A DNA stretch of 64,000 nucleotides from Auanema rhodensis. Lineage: Eukaryota > Nematoda > Chromadorea > Rhabditida > Rhabditidae. The notes beneath the pieces are model-generated. The model saw nothing but the letters and a program-made list of their open reading frames with translations, ran no database searches and was not told where the DNA came from. The translations under genes were made by a program, and so were the position numbers. Of this stretch, positions 30,368 through 46,056 are shown one piece after another (the stretch's first letter is position 1; each line of letters opens with the position of its first letter). The stretch spans positions 3,844,001-3,908,000 of the forward strand of contig OZ059898.1 of NCBI GenBank assembly GCA_964057225.1, written 5' to 3'.

Positions 30368-31433
30368 ATGAGACTAACAATTGTTGTGATATTCTTCGCC
30401 ATGTTAGTGCCAATTCGTCAGTGTGTTTCGGATCAACCATCATCATCCAATGGTTCGTTTACATGTATATGCCTTAATCGTTCTTAATAAATATAAACTG
30501 AAATATAAAAAAAAACTATTTGCTCTCCTTGTTTGACAAATAATTGTTTTATTCATTCACTAGATATCCAAAAGTCCCTCCTTATTATAATACCACCCTA
30601 TAAATTACAGATAAAAGAAAAGACAGTTCTATTGCTAATAAACTGCGAATATTTCATTAATATTTATTTATTACATTGCCCGTTTTTCATTTTAAAGCAA
30701 ATTAAGTGACAATATGTTATAAGTTATAAAAACAGATAATAATTCACTACTATAAATAAGAACAAATTAGCTATTTTCAGAAGAATCAGGGCGATATCGA
30801 TTACAACTTCGAGCACATCGTCGACGTCATCGGCAACGTTCAAACTTCATAGAACATGATCAGTTGTTTGATTTACTCGAACACGCAACGGAGACGGATA
30901 AAGTTCGAGAAAAAATCCGTCGAAATAAGGTTACTTATCAAACACTAATTAATGCTAACATTATGTTTTATAGAATAAAGCTGTAGAAAGAGAAAAAAAT
31001 GAAGCGTTATGTGGAAGTGAACGAAAAACCGTTCACTTAAATAGCGTAACTGATGAATATGATCCCCCTTTTATAGTTGAAACTCGATGTCAGAGCCTTT
31101 ATGAATATGAACAAGGTTTTGCAGATACTTTAGCTGACCAGGTAATTTCCGTTCTGTCTGAATATGTATACTGATTTAATTTGAGAAATGCGTTCATGGC
31201 CTTCTACGATGTGTTCAGAGATACACCGAGGTACAGCTTTCACTTTTTTAAATTATAATACTTAGATAACTTTACGTTTTGAAATTGTTATTCTTCTAAG
31301 TTTCATATTTTAGATTCATGTTTCACGTCGACCAGTTGGACATGGCCATTGGATTCCTCATATAATACGAGATGTACCCTTTGCATGTGAATGTATGTGG
31401 CCGGTAGATCAGTACGGACACCAAGATTTGTAA
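30368..31433 (+). CDS. Secreted prepro-protein with NGF/Spaetzle-like cystine-knot domain
   Basis: A six-exon gene for 188 residues, fully spliced with GT-AG introns. The start at 30368 gives a signal peptide (MRLTIVVIFFAMLVPIRQC). An Arg/His-rich basic stretch (about residues 34-50, LRAHRRRHRQR) and further basic sites up to residue 78 (KIRRNK) look like a pro-region with processing sites. The C-terminal 100 residues hold six cysteines at about 91, 117, 136, 143, 174 and 176. The order is C, ETRC, C, C, then ACEC, with W-x3-IRDVPFACEC near the end. Neurotrophins share this layout (first Cys, ETKC, C, C, then WRFIRIDTACVC), and Spaetzle has a similar six-cysteine knot. IL-17 cytokines, which also end in a CxC, are a serious alternative. 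If correct, this is a secreted dimeric ligand. Spacing differs from NGF (26-19-7-31-2 versus 43-10-12-28-2), so homology is not proven. Confidence 0.8.
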
Positions 31434-31724
31434 ATTCCGAACACTTAAAACCTAGGCTGGAAGTAGAAAAGAAAGTTCAACACTTATTTGTAGTTTAACA
31501 TACTTTTTATTACCACTTAGTTATTTTCTCTTCTATTTCACGCTTTTTTTGACAAACACTTTGTAACCATGATCGGATTGCAATTGTAATAATATATTTG
31601 AACTTTTCTTTTAATGTTTAATCGTATTTCTGCACAGATTTGGGTAAATTTCTACGAGAAAAAAACAACACGTAGTTATAAATATGGCAGAATATTATTA
31701 ATGTCTGAACAATTCAATAAATTT

Positions 31725-32232
31725 TAGTCAAAATTACAAAGGTCTTTTGCGCAACACTTTCGCATAGTACAGCCTGAACCATAATCTGAGACATCAGCGC
31801 GACAGGAACTAGACGACTTTTCACGTCGACATCCTAATATAGATTAGTAATCAAACAACATGTATATGAATGAACAAACCTAATTCATACGTACAACTAC
31901 GTGTTATTGAAGAAGTGATAGTTTTCTTTAGTTGTTTGTTATAAATCTCAAAAGAAACAGTCTAAATCGATTACGTCAGATGGGTGATAACTCAATAATT
32001 ACCTGACAATAAGCACCCTCCGGGCATTCCTGAACTTCCCATGAAGGCCCTCCTTGTGTATCACAGTCTTTTCCCACACAATTCCAACATTTCAAAGACA
32101 AAACAGAAGATGCTAAAATGTGATTATAATTTTATAGATAATTTAAAAATATGAAGAATTGAAGTCATGAAAACAAAATTTTTGGTGATTTTTTAACTTA
32201 CCTAGCAGAAATGCAAAGACCAGAGTTTTCAT
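31725..32232 (-). CDS. Ly6/uPAR-like (three-finger) secreted protein
   Basis: A small gene encoding 98 residues in five exons, starting at 32232 with a signal peptide (MKTLVFAFLLASSVLSL) and ending at TAA 31725-31727. The mature chain starts KCWNCVGKDC, continues EVQECPEGAYCQK, SCTYELGCRR and SSSSCRADVSDYGSGC, and ends CTMRKCCAKDLCNFD. The initial CxxC and the terminal CC-x3-DLCN are the signature of Ly6/uPAR three-finger folds; nematode ET-module proteins look similar. No hydrophobic C-terminus follows, so it appears secreted rather than GPI-anchored. It is convergent with the cystine-knot gene (stops about 290 bp apart). Function cannot be inferred; family members often modulate receptors or ion channels. 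Confidence 0.85.
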
Positions 32233-32877
32233 CACACTGTGGACGTAATAATAATTCCGATATTTAATGGAAAATATTTTAATTTCCTTTCACTATGGTA
32301 ATAAACTATGCTAGACTACATCCGTGAAATTGTATAAATTTATTCCAGTTTTCAAATCAGTTGAATTCGATAAAGGATCCCATTGTTAGATATTATATAT
32401 TTAGTTATTTTCAACTTTCAGTAATTTCTATAATGCTTCAAAGTGAAGACAAAAAATGCTACAAAGGAATATGTAAACAATTTGATCTGATTTTTCTATG
32501 TTTAAAAACGACATAAATCGTTCATTCTGAATAAGAGCAACAGTATAAGGCAGTTTAATTGACTTTCATATCTTTCTTAGATATTAAAAATATTATATAT
32601 TTATTCAAAGGATGCTCTAATGCTAACATTGGCGGTAAATATTTCGTTTTGAACATACAAAGAGCGCGAAATATAATGCGCGAAATTCTGTTGGCCATCT
32701 TGATTTATATATCTACTGAATATTTTATAAAGTTTTTTTGGAAAGTTTTGTTGTTTTTTTATAGCTTTAGTAAGGATATAAGTAACTGAAATAGTAATAT
32801 TCAAATTTTCAGAAATCTTGTTTTGTTTTTTAAAATGCATTTTATTTGGATAATTCTAAAGTTTATACTTTTAAGTC
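32233..32877. other. Divergent promoter region between the Ly6-like gene and mcm-6
   Basis: About 645 bp of AT-rich DNA between divergently transcribed genes. It must hold both promoters. No gene was seen; open frames on both strands here are low-complexity. Confidence 0.6.
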
Positions 32878-36094
<3,217 letters not shown>

Positions 36095-36347
36095 TTCTCT
36101 GTATTAATCTCGTTGTTGTAACTTCCCAAACCTCAAATATGCTTTCAACGAATATGCACTCCACATATGTGGCTTTATCAATTACTAACGTGTAATCATG
36201 TGAATGCTGAATAACTTCTGTTACTTATTCATTTCCCTTTTATGTTATTAATCATAACGGTTCTACTCTTTTCCGGTTTCTTTGTTAGCTCAATATCCCA
36301 ATTATTGACAATTGAAGATATTGGTTCTGTTTATGCTTTTTCATATG

Positions 36348-36353
36348 AATAAA
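36348..36353 (+). terminator. Likely polyadenylation signal of mcm-6
   Basis: AATAAA about 250 bp after the mcm-6 stop codon, the first strong match downstream. Confidence 0.5.
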
Positions 36354-38333
36354 TGCTGAAATATTTACTGCTGTTTTTTTAAATATATTTTTGGATTAAG
36401 CTTAAAAGTTTCTATTTGGTACGTTAATCTATCCAGGTTCAGTTTGTAGTGGAAGATTCACATCGCGAAAGATTTCGTTTGGGTGTTCAACCTGTTCTCA
36501 AGCTTTCTGATTTCGGACAGTAGCAATGGGTAGCAATTCTTCGTTCGACCTGTTCCTGTTTGCCAGACCTATAGAAAGACAGTTTTCATTAAATTTGCCC
36601 AATGTTCATAGATAGCAAAAGGTGATCATCGTTTTGACACCAATAGTTTTTCATTACGTCAAAGCACATAAATAATGGATCACTTATTTTATATTTTTTC
36701 GAAAATTTGAATATAAGTCCACTCAACGAAATTTATAAGCATTAATTGTAAATCCAGACTATAATACAACGTATAATTTCATGCGGAAGCAATGTTGATT
36801 ATACAAGAAAGTGTGAATGAATTGAATATTCTATTATTGAAGCCAGGATTTATTTAACTTACGTCTATCTTTTTTTGTTCCCAACAAGGTTCTCCTTGTT
36901 TTAACTTTTTTTCTGGTCTTGTTAACCTTGAGAAACTATTTGCATAACATCTATTCATTCAAACTCTTTAATGTTTATCTCTTTATTCGTATTCTTCTTA
37001 AGTTTAACGACCACGTTTTTGGGTAATGCTAATAATAAGGTTTTATGTGACATGGAAACAGAGCAAACGTGGCAACCAATAGGTTTGAATGAAAATTCCG
37101 CATTGTTGGAATTTTCCCTTATCACCCGATATCCAGTTTTCTCTACTTGAAACAATAGATGATTTAAAACCACAGAATGAAGGATCATAGAAGATTGACT
37201 AGAAATTGATTTGATTCTCTACCTATTTTTAGTACTTAACTCACATTATGAGTTGTGTGCTCGTATATTTTCAGACTCAATTGAAATAAGTATAGGTAAT
37301 ATATTTAGCAGTAAAGGTATTTCCACCTATTCAACTTTGGTCTTGATGAATAATGGGTGGCTACAAGACTGTGCTTCTTTTTCTCTGTATATTGCCAAGC
37401 AAACCTGTTTATACTCAAGGACTGCACATGAATTGCTATAAAGTGAGAAAGATACAGAAATCTCACTTATCTAGCTTAATGCATGTATCATGTAATGTCT
37501 ACTACACTCTTATCAGCATAATTTTTCATTGTAGTCTAGTTTTCGTTCAAAGCTTTTCGTAATTTTGAATATCGCATACGTTTATAATAAGTCTTCTGAT
37601 ATGTTTATAGTGTTTTTCCCAAGATGTATTTTGATAGTTTTCTAATTCTTTATTAACAATAGAAAGATAAATGAACGAAACGTACATATGTATAAAAAGT
37701 TTAAGAATATAAGTAATATATATTGTATTCTCATCTATTATCTATCTAATACAGGCATTTCTTCTCTTAAGCTTATTTTTATTATTATTTTGCACACGTT
37801 AAACATAATTGATCCGCCCAGGCGCCTTTTCAATTTTGATCAAATAGTATTTTAAAAATATTGCGTTTCCTCTGAGTTTCACTCTTCAATGAATTACCTC
37901 TATACCCAGATTCTGTTTGTTTTTAATTTGTTCGTTACCCGTTTTTAATGTATGTTATAACACATTCATGTCTTAATCAGTCGATCTATATTTCCATGAA
38001 AACTGTAGTTTCCTGTTGACGTGCGACCTTGTAGTCTGTTCCAAAACACCTTTTATAAATTTTTGATGAAATGAAGTTATGACATTAATATTCGTTCAAG
38101 TATCGGATATGAACTTCACTCTGGCATAGAATATCCCAATATTTCAATAGCCAAACTTTTTCAGATCTTATTATACGATCCGATTAACTTCTTTCATTTT
38201 TTCTTGTTAATATCTGTTAGTATAAGGGATGGGAAGAAACCGGGCAACAAAAGAGGAAAAGGGGAAGAAGGAAAAGAAATAAAGACGTCTTTGACGAAAG
38301 CGAAGTAGAAAGGAGTGAATACCAGTTTGCTGT

Positions 38334-38429
38334 ATGGATCAACTAGCAGACGCTGTTCTCTCCCAACTACGTTTTCCGGACGACTACGTTGCTAAAGCAT
38401 ATTTAGGAAATATTCTACATTTTTGTTAA
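38334..38429 (+). CDS. Possible small ORF or isolated 5' exon
   Basis: ATG at 38334 opens MDQLADAVLSQLRFPDDYVA then KAYLGNILHFC, 31 codons, with balanced composition unlike its AT-rich surroundings. The preceding 100 bp are purine-rich. A donor-like GTTAAG overlaps the stop, so it might be a first exon spliced far downstream, but no matching exon was identified. It may be chance. Confidence 0.25.
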   Translation: MDQLADAVLSQLRFPDDYVAKAYLGNILHFC

Positions 38430-39817
38430 GAAATGGAGGTTGCTAGGAAAATAATTAAAAAGTGTGAGCTGGTGTGTATATGTATCCATGAGAGACAGAT
38501 GCACAGAAAGATATTGACAAAGAGGGAGAGAGAATGAGAGATCAGGAGAAAGTACCTGTAGATAGACGTCATGCAGGCTATTCCTATCGTCTTTCTCTTT
38601 TTTTGTCTAATAGCTTTATCGAAACCTAAATGCAGATATATCTTTTTATTCACAAATGGGCTATGCCATCAAATAATCTGCTAATCTCAACATATTCAAT
38701 TTTATTGCACACTGAAAGGTTTCCTTATTTCATTAAATTGATTTTATAGGTATTCCAACATTCCGATTGATAATATTCTATTAATTTCCAATTAAAGGTT
38801 TGGTCTAACTCTCTTGCGCTAAGCTCTTCACGTTGCCATAGTTTTTCATGATGATGGCAATCCCTTTAGAATATGATGATGGATATGCTCGTTCAAATAC
38901 TGTATACTTTAATGAATTTCGCTTTTGTTTAAAGTTTTGAATCTTCTGTTCTTTCACTCTTTCACGGAATACATATTGAATAAAAAAATATTTCAGAAGT
39001 TTCCCCGACAATGGTTATTTTCTCTGTATCTTTTCACTGTTTCGTTATCTCGCTATATGCTCTTTCAACTAATATTTATCTACGCTTTCTACATAACCTG
39101 TTTTCATCAAATCTTGTACGGTTCTCATGTTCTCATTATTCTTATAAATTGTAAACTCCTTCATTGATTCACTATCTACTTTGCTCTTACTGCCCTTTGT
39201 TCTTTAGATTTTTTCAAATTTTTCTCATCATATTGACTTTAATAACCTATGAACTTTGACTACACAAAGTGGAAATAAACTTGAAACGTACAAAATTGCT
39301 CATCTCCATCAAATCAATGGATTGGCTTGAGCAAACTATTCATTGCGCAACTTTCTCGCGCTCCGACGACTTGTGCATTTTGTTAAAACAACCACTATAC
39401 AACGTTCTTCCAATATTTAGTATGTCAGATGAATAGTATCAATCGTGTTATATTTTATTTTTCATATGCTATCTTTCCAATAGTTTCTTTAAACGTGATT
39501 TCATACTTTTAACCAGTCAGTTTTATATCTATTACCAGTTGCAATGGCATTAATTCCTTCGGTTCCTTTAAAATGCCATTTCTAACTGCTTTCACTAAAT
39601 TGAAGTGGATGGTAACGAAGACAGCTCGTTTCTGTTTCAACTTCCATGCTAAAATATTCTTCTATTCTCTTTATAATCATTTTCAATACTTATAAAAGAC
39701 ATAAAAATGAAAGAATCTGCGATAACCTGAACTAGAGTTCAAATTATTCTTGTAGTATTACTTTCTGAACGTGTATAGTAGCCACAAATGTTCACTGTAT
39801 CATGTCTTCTTTTTCAG

Positions 39818-41128
39818 ATGAATAGATGGTTCGAATATGAATCAGGTCATGCTTGGTGCGAAAGCGCTTATAAGTATCAGACACTCCCGATGGTTGCTGA
39901 GTTTGCCAACACAGTATGTTTTCAATTTCTCAATAAATAAAGTCTAATTTCAATTAAAATATTCTAAATTCAACTTTTTGAAGGTTACAAATCTGCCTAT
40001 CATCGTTTTACCTATGCTGAATGTAATGCTTCTTCGAAAATATTTGAATGAGGTTAACACTGGACTTATTTTCCCTCAATTGTTATTGACGTTTAATGGT
40101 CTTGCATCCACATATTATCATGCAACTCTTAATTTGTTTGGTTGGCATACCCATCAAGAAAAGTTGAGAAGAATGAATTTATAGGACAATTAGTAGATGA
40201 GCTATCGCTGGTATGGATAATAACAGTTTTTTTGGTTGTTTACATTCCAGTCATGAAATGGTTTCCAGAGAAATTTAATGAAAAACTGTAAGTTCAATTT
40301 CTGTGCAATATAGATAATTGTTTCCGTTATTTTGATTTCAAATATTTTTGTTACGAAATTTAAATAGGATTTCCAATAAAGGAAAGAAAACCTTTATTGA
40401 CTTTTTTCCTCTAAAAAAGCAGCAAGAGTTGAAATTAAGTTATCAAAATAGCAGAATTCTAGTCTTAATTATTATTATATAGAAAATTATTAATAATTAA
40501 CATATTGTTTTTTTAGAAGTATCTTTCGATGGACTATTGTAGCACTTACCGCGGTTTTCTCAGGCTTATGCTTTTTGGAGCCTTCTCTGAATGCTATTGT
40601 TTTAATGTTATTTTCCGTTCCATCTGCTTATGTTATAAATTACGAAGGAGAACGGTATGTCGCTACCAGAATTAGCTGTATTAAAACATATTTTCAGTTC
40701 TGGTATTCCCGAAATAGAGGGGTTTCCAAAGCGTATTCTCTCTCTATGGGGAACAGCATTCGCGTGCTGGTTTGCAGACCGTTTGATGTGTGATTTGTGG
40801 CTATATATGGGTGTGTTTCATATACCTTTTTAAAGATTATTTTTATATTTTAAGTATTAAACAGTTTACAACATGTTTTTAGGAACTCCATATTTGCATG
40901 CTTTGTTCCATCTTCTCGCTGGTCTTGCTGGGTACACCATTTTTATAATGTTTTCTATGATTGATATTGAATCCAGATCCAAGGATCACAGGTTTATCTT
41001 TCTCTTGGTGTAGAAATAATACTATACCTTTGTTTTGTAGATATACTGCAGCTGTCCGATATTTTCCTAATAAGGATGGATCTATTTTTTCTTTCCCATA
41101 CATAAGCATACGAGAACGCGCTGAATGA
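39818..41128 (+). CDS. Alkaline ceramidase (ACER family)
   Basis: An integral membrane hydrolase of about 270 residues that cleaves ceramide to sphingosine and fatty acid, normally in ER or Golgi membranes. The start ATG at 39818 follows TTTTTCAG directly, so the message is probably trans-spliced. The N-terminus has the family pattern WFEYESGHAWCESAYKYQ and MVAEFANTVTNLPIIVLPML. Later conserved parts are FNGLASTYYHATLNLFGQLV (metal-site histidine in a YYHATL segment, serine/threonine adjacent), DELSLVWIITVF, GTAFACWFADRLMCDLW and PYLHALFHLLAGLAGY with its histidines. About seven hydrophobic spans are visible. The gene ends SIRERAE before TGA 41126-41128. It faces the M16 peptidase gene tail-to-tail. 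Confidence 0.92.
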
Positions 41129-41703
41129 ATTCAGCAAATTTTATGGTATTGACCTCCTTGTTGCTTACAACTGGTTGTACTTTCAGATTTTCTTTCAAAT
41201 GCTCTTCGCGCTGATCACACAGTCAGTCACATGTCTATGTCAAACACATGAGCTTTATTAAATTAAATTGTACATGGAATCCGTTTTCTCTTGAAACGAG
41301 AATCCACCAAATTTTTATCTTTTTATTTTCATTTTCCTATCTGTTGACCTTTTTCCAATTCACTCGATTTAAATTTTTCAACGCAGTGCCTTGCGATGCT
41401 CAAAGCAATATATAAAAAATTTGCATGTATAAAATATTTGTATGATGACAGTTTTTTCCGTTATATGCTTAAAACAACTTCAGAATCGTGTATGAGCTAC
41501 ATTGTTCACTTTCATTATTGTCTAAGATGGTTGCTTTATGATGAGTACAGGAAGTTTAATAAATACGATGATGTAGAATTCTTTCGAAATTTCATACAAA
41601 TATAATCTCCTAAGAAAAAGTTTATATCTAAGAAATTTAATGTTCAACAGATAACAAATTTGAGAAACAACGCTCAATGATTCGTTTGAAATATCTCCAA
41701 GTT
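41129..41703. other. Intergenic between convergent genes
   Basis: AT-rich spacer holding the 3' UTRs of the ceramidase and M16 peptidase genes. No gene was seen. Confidence 0.55.
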
Positions 41704-44700
41704 TCAATTGTCCACGCATCTCCGCTTGACTTGTGCTTTCAGACCAGGGTTAGATCTTTTCGATCCTTGAGTAACGAATCCGTGTTGAAAAGAACTTAGA
41801 GATACAGATTCGATATTGTTGAAGCTCTTCTTGATTTCAGACACTTTTTGAGGATGTACTGAGATAGCACGAATAGGAGCCTGTAAATGAATATTAATGA
41901 AAGATATGGGGAGTCGAGATATATATTTACATCAAAAAGACCGATTAATCGTTTTCCTCCATGCTCTACTACATCTTTTATGTTAGCTTCCCATATTTTT
42001 TCACAAAGTTCTCTGTAAAACAATTGAATTACCCCCCAGAAAAAAACAAGCAACCTCTGGAAGTTCGGTGAATTATTTCTTAAAATATTCAAAATGGATA
42101 ACTTTCCAGTAGAGTTTACTGTTCCTTCTTTCTTCATGATCCCGAAAACCAATGATCTTTTCGCAGCTTCAAACTCCGCTACGTCAATATTTCCAGACTC
42201 AATGATATCCATCTAGAGGGAACATACAGTATACATACATTTATAAATTTTCATATTATATACCACTAATTTTCTGGTCTGATCATATGCTTGGGTTGGT
42301 TGAGCACATCTATATAAATTCAAGCCGATTGTTTTACGATCAGGCTTGACGTGAATATCAGCACCATAAGCCAAACCTTCTCCTCGGATTCCTCTCCAAA
42401 GGGGTCCTTCAGTTTGACTAAGATATTGAGCTAGAAGCATTGTTGGGATAAGATGTGGGCTTTTCCAATCAACATCAGTAACACTATTTTGATAAATAAA
42501 TGAAGATTCAGATCCTCCAACAGCAACCACTTTTTGAACACCAATATTCTTGGAATTAACATTATCTCCCATTTTGAGCTGAATATATTTTTCAAAATAC
42601 ATATAAGTAGAAACATACAGAAAAAGCAGCTTTGTTTGAAAGCTCTGAAATTCCAAACTGCCAGAGAGATGAATCAAACAATTTTTCATCAATGCCATCA
42701 ATATTTCCAACAAAATGAGCATTATAGCCAAACTTCAGCAAAGCATTTCGAACCTAATATGTTTCAAAGTTACTTATTGGAATTCTAAGATACACCTCTT
42801 CTAATGCTTTGACAACACTATCGGGATCGGATTTGCACATGTTCGCTATCTTTTCGTGATGTTTCTCAAGAACTATTGTTTCATACATGTGAGAATTGCT
42901 ATCTGAACAAAAAAGTAACTAAAAATAAATAAAATAAACAATAGACATACTTTCATCATAAGTTAAACAACAAAGTGCTGCGCTAGCTACACAACTACCA
43001 TCTCGTTTTTTCTCCTTTGCTTCACTGACTAATTTTTGAGCGCACATTTTTACTCGGTCAACATCAAAAATAATTCCTTCTGTGAATACTTTAGCCCACT
43101 TTGCTAAATTTACAAATTTATGATTGGCAGGAACCTAAAATTAACAGATATAGTTTTATCTGAAATCAAAGCACACTTTCAAGCGAAGATTGATTAAACG
43201 ATCATATACACCTGATACTCCAACCTCAATAGAATGATCAACAAGATCCTAAAATATTCATTCAACAATTGTTAATTCCTTATTTTTTCTTACTTTGGTG
43301 TACAATTTAGCTACATCCTCGGCAGATTTCTTTTCACCATCTATAATAGCGGGAGATTCAAACATTAAATCGGCATACAAAAGAAGCCAGGAGCGTTGTT
43401 CGATTGTTAAACTTTGACTATCAATCAGTAAGAATAACTAAAATATTTTTAGATTCGCTGAAAAATGAAAATAAATTTACCTCGAGGAACTTAGAGGAAC
43501 AGTTATGCAAATAGGTGGGAAATGAAAATTGTTGTAGAAATTTACCAATTTTATCGGTCCTCTTTAATGAATCTTAAAAAACATCAAACACTGAGAACAG
43601 TAACATTTCACGACTTATACCATGATTGTTAATAGCTTCAACATCAAATCTATCAAAATTTTCCAGATTTTCTACGATCAAATATTTTAAGACTTCATCG
43701 GTAGGTTTGTTTATCTGTATATGAATTAATATATACGTTTGCGTTCTTCATTACCGTATTTTCTTGAATTGCATCAGCAAGCGCATCAGCGCAGTTTTTT
43801 AAACCACTTTCACCTAATCTCTGTTGTTGTTCTTCAATTCTTTTTTGCTCCGAATTAGCAACCTTAAAACCACAAAAAAAAAGTAGATAATAATAAATAT
43901 TAGCATACTTGCTGAACAAGATCTTCATTTGGAACACCAATGACGGTTATACTGGGCTTCGAAAAAATCTCTTCAAAAAGATTGGACCAGTACCCCGCTG
44001 GTTCAGATTTCAATTGCTTCAAAATTCCAATCTAGGAAAAGGTAAAGAAAAACAACTAAAATGATTTTATACCTGATCACATCTTTGCCTTAGGATATCA
44101 TCATTGTTTTTATCAAAGAGTTGGTATCCAATCATATGAGCTATTATATCATTGTGAGCACAACTTTCAGTCTTAATAAAGTTGTTGAAAATATTTTCAA
44201 ATTTAATTCCTTCTGCACCTGAACAAGTTCATTCTGAATAGTTTGTTCGATCAAAAATTCCATTCGCTCCATATCCCAAAAGGTTGCCTTACTTAACTCT
44301 TGGACTGTTTTGTCCAAAAATCTTAAAAACAACAGATTAAAATATATAATATTTCTTCAATACTTTTTTGATATACTATCCAATTTATCAGTTGGAACCC
44401 CGTTAAAAGTGAGATGAACAATACACGTCGTTTGTTCGCTAACGTTAAAACTAGCTGAACTAGCAAGCGGATCAGCTAGTAAAACAAAATCTTTTTGTAG
44501 AGGTGATACAGGAGTGTTGGACATGTAATCAAACAATACTTCTAACGCAGTACCCGTTTTGATATCAGCTGGTTCATGAGCAAACCTCAAATAATGCAAT
44601 ATTGACAAAAGCAATCCTTGAATATATTAACGAACCATGCCATATCCACAATTCCCCTAGATTCGTCATCGGAGGGGCATACGACTTTTTCAATTTTTGA

Positions 44701-45837
44701 CTCAGTAGGGCGCTCTAAGGAGAAATTAAATGGTTTTGGGAAGTCAGATGGACAATTAGCAAGATGTTCCTAGTTAGAGACGATAAATTATGTTATAGGC
44801 AAGAAATGTAATACCTCTTCCACTTCATTCATGATACTTAAAAGCCTACCATGATCAAATTTACCACAAACAGTAACCAACATGTTGTTCAGATGATAGA
44901 ATTTCTTATGAAAAGCCCGTACCTATAACAAAACAATAAGAATGAAGTTTAATATATGTCCTTAGAACCTTAGTGTTTGTGCAGGAATCTCTTAAGTTTT
45001 TCAATCGTCCATAGGCATCAGCACGATAGGAATTGCCCGATGGATATAACAGTTCTTTTTGTTTTCTGAAGCCAATATATAATTTGTCAATTATTTTCTC
45101 GCCAACTTGTTGATGATATCTTCCATTTCGGACTCATAATCTTGCATTTCACTATAAACAACTCCTGCATTTATACCTTCACCGTTTATATGGTGAACTT
45201 CCGTAGTAAATTGTGAATCCTTAAGCAAAGCATTAGAATTATTATTTTTCATTTACCGATAGCATAGGCGACAAGAGATGATTCAAATAAACAGGCAATA
45301 CTTTAAGAAATCCTTCACTTCCAACCTAAGAGTTATGATTAAAATGAGTTCATGTTTTTTAATAATTATTTTATTATTATTCAAAAGTTATACCGTGTTC
45401 AATGTATAAGCTGTATGATCTTGATCAGTGTATGCATTAGTGCCGTTCGCAAGACATCTATTTGCTATTACATCCAAAACACCTTTAAATGGATATCTAA
45501 AATAAAACAGTTTTCAAAAATCGCCATATTACTTGGCCTACTTTTTACTACCCATGAAAACTAAATGCTCCAAAGTGTGCGGCAATCCATCATCATTTTC
45601 AGTTTCCGTGACTAAATTAGATTTGGTAAATGTGACACATTTTAAACAATACAAACCGAAAGAAATACTACCGTTGACCATAGGCCCTGGAACATCTCCA
45701 ACAGCAACCAACAATTTACTGAACAAACTTTAGATACATGTTAAAACATTAAAAAACCTTCTTGTCGATTTATAGAGAGACAATCTGATGCTACTATTAA
45801 TGAGCATTTCAGTTTTAGTCCAAAGGTTTGCAGACAT
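41704..45837 (-). CDS. M16-family metallopeptidase (C05D11.1/presequence-protease-like)
   Basis: A zinc peptidase of about 1000 residues, a divergent M16C-type protein like C. elegans C05D11.1. The start at 45837 gives MSANLWTKTEMLINSSIRLS and follows an AACAG acceptor. The inverted zinc motif HxxEH is intact (DGLPHTLEHLVFMGSKKYPF). Next come ANRCLANGTNAYTDQDHTAY, GFLKVLPVYLNHLLSPMLSD and NGEGINAGVVYSEMQDYESE, as in M16C enzymes. The second half has typical M16 segments such as TEGPLWRGIRGEGLAYGADI. It ends KRRCVDN before TGA 41704-41706. No clear mitochondrial presequence was seen, so location may be cytosolic. It is the last gene of the three-gene minus-strand cluster, 220 bp after vps-16. 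Confidence 0.92.
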
Positions 45838-46056
45838 CTGTTAAGACATACTCAAAGCGTAAATCATAATATTTTATAACCAATATTGAGGAAATAAAAA
45901 TCCTTCGAAAACAGTATGACAGCTTAATCATAATATTATTTAGTTTGAAAACATATATCACAGTTTAGACACGCATAGAAATTAAACAGAAAGAATTGCA
46001 TAACAAGTAACAATAAATATATAGATAATTATATGATAAGTAGGTAATAGATTTTC

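Larger units (their letters stand above)
36095..39817. other. 3.7 kb gene-poor region between mcm-6 and the ceramidase
   Basis: An AATAAA at 36348-36353 probably ends mcm-6. The remainder is AT-rich, with pyrimidine-rich stretches (38990-39250) and a purine-rich patch (38220-38320) followed by a 31-codon coding-like frame (38334-38429, listed separately). No larger gene was convincing on either strand. Confidence 0.5.

Noticed and set aside
37211-37441. 76-codon open frame on the plus strand
   Set aside because: AT-driven composition, no splice context and no recognisable domain.
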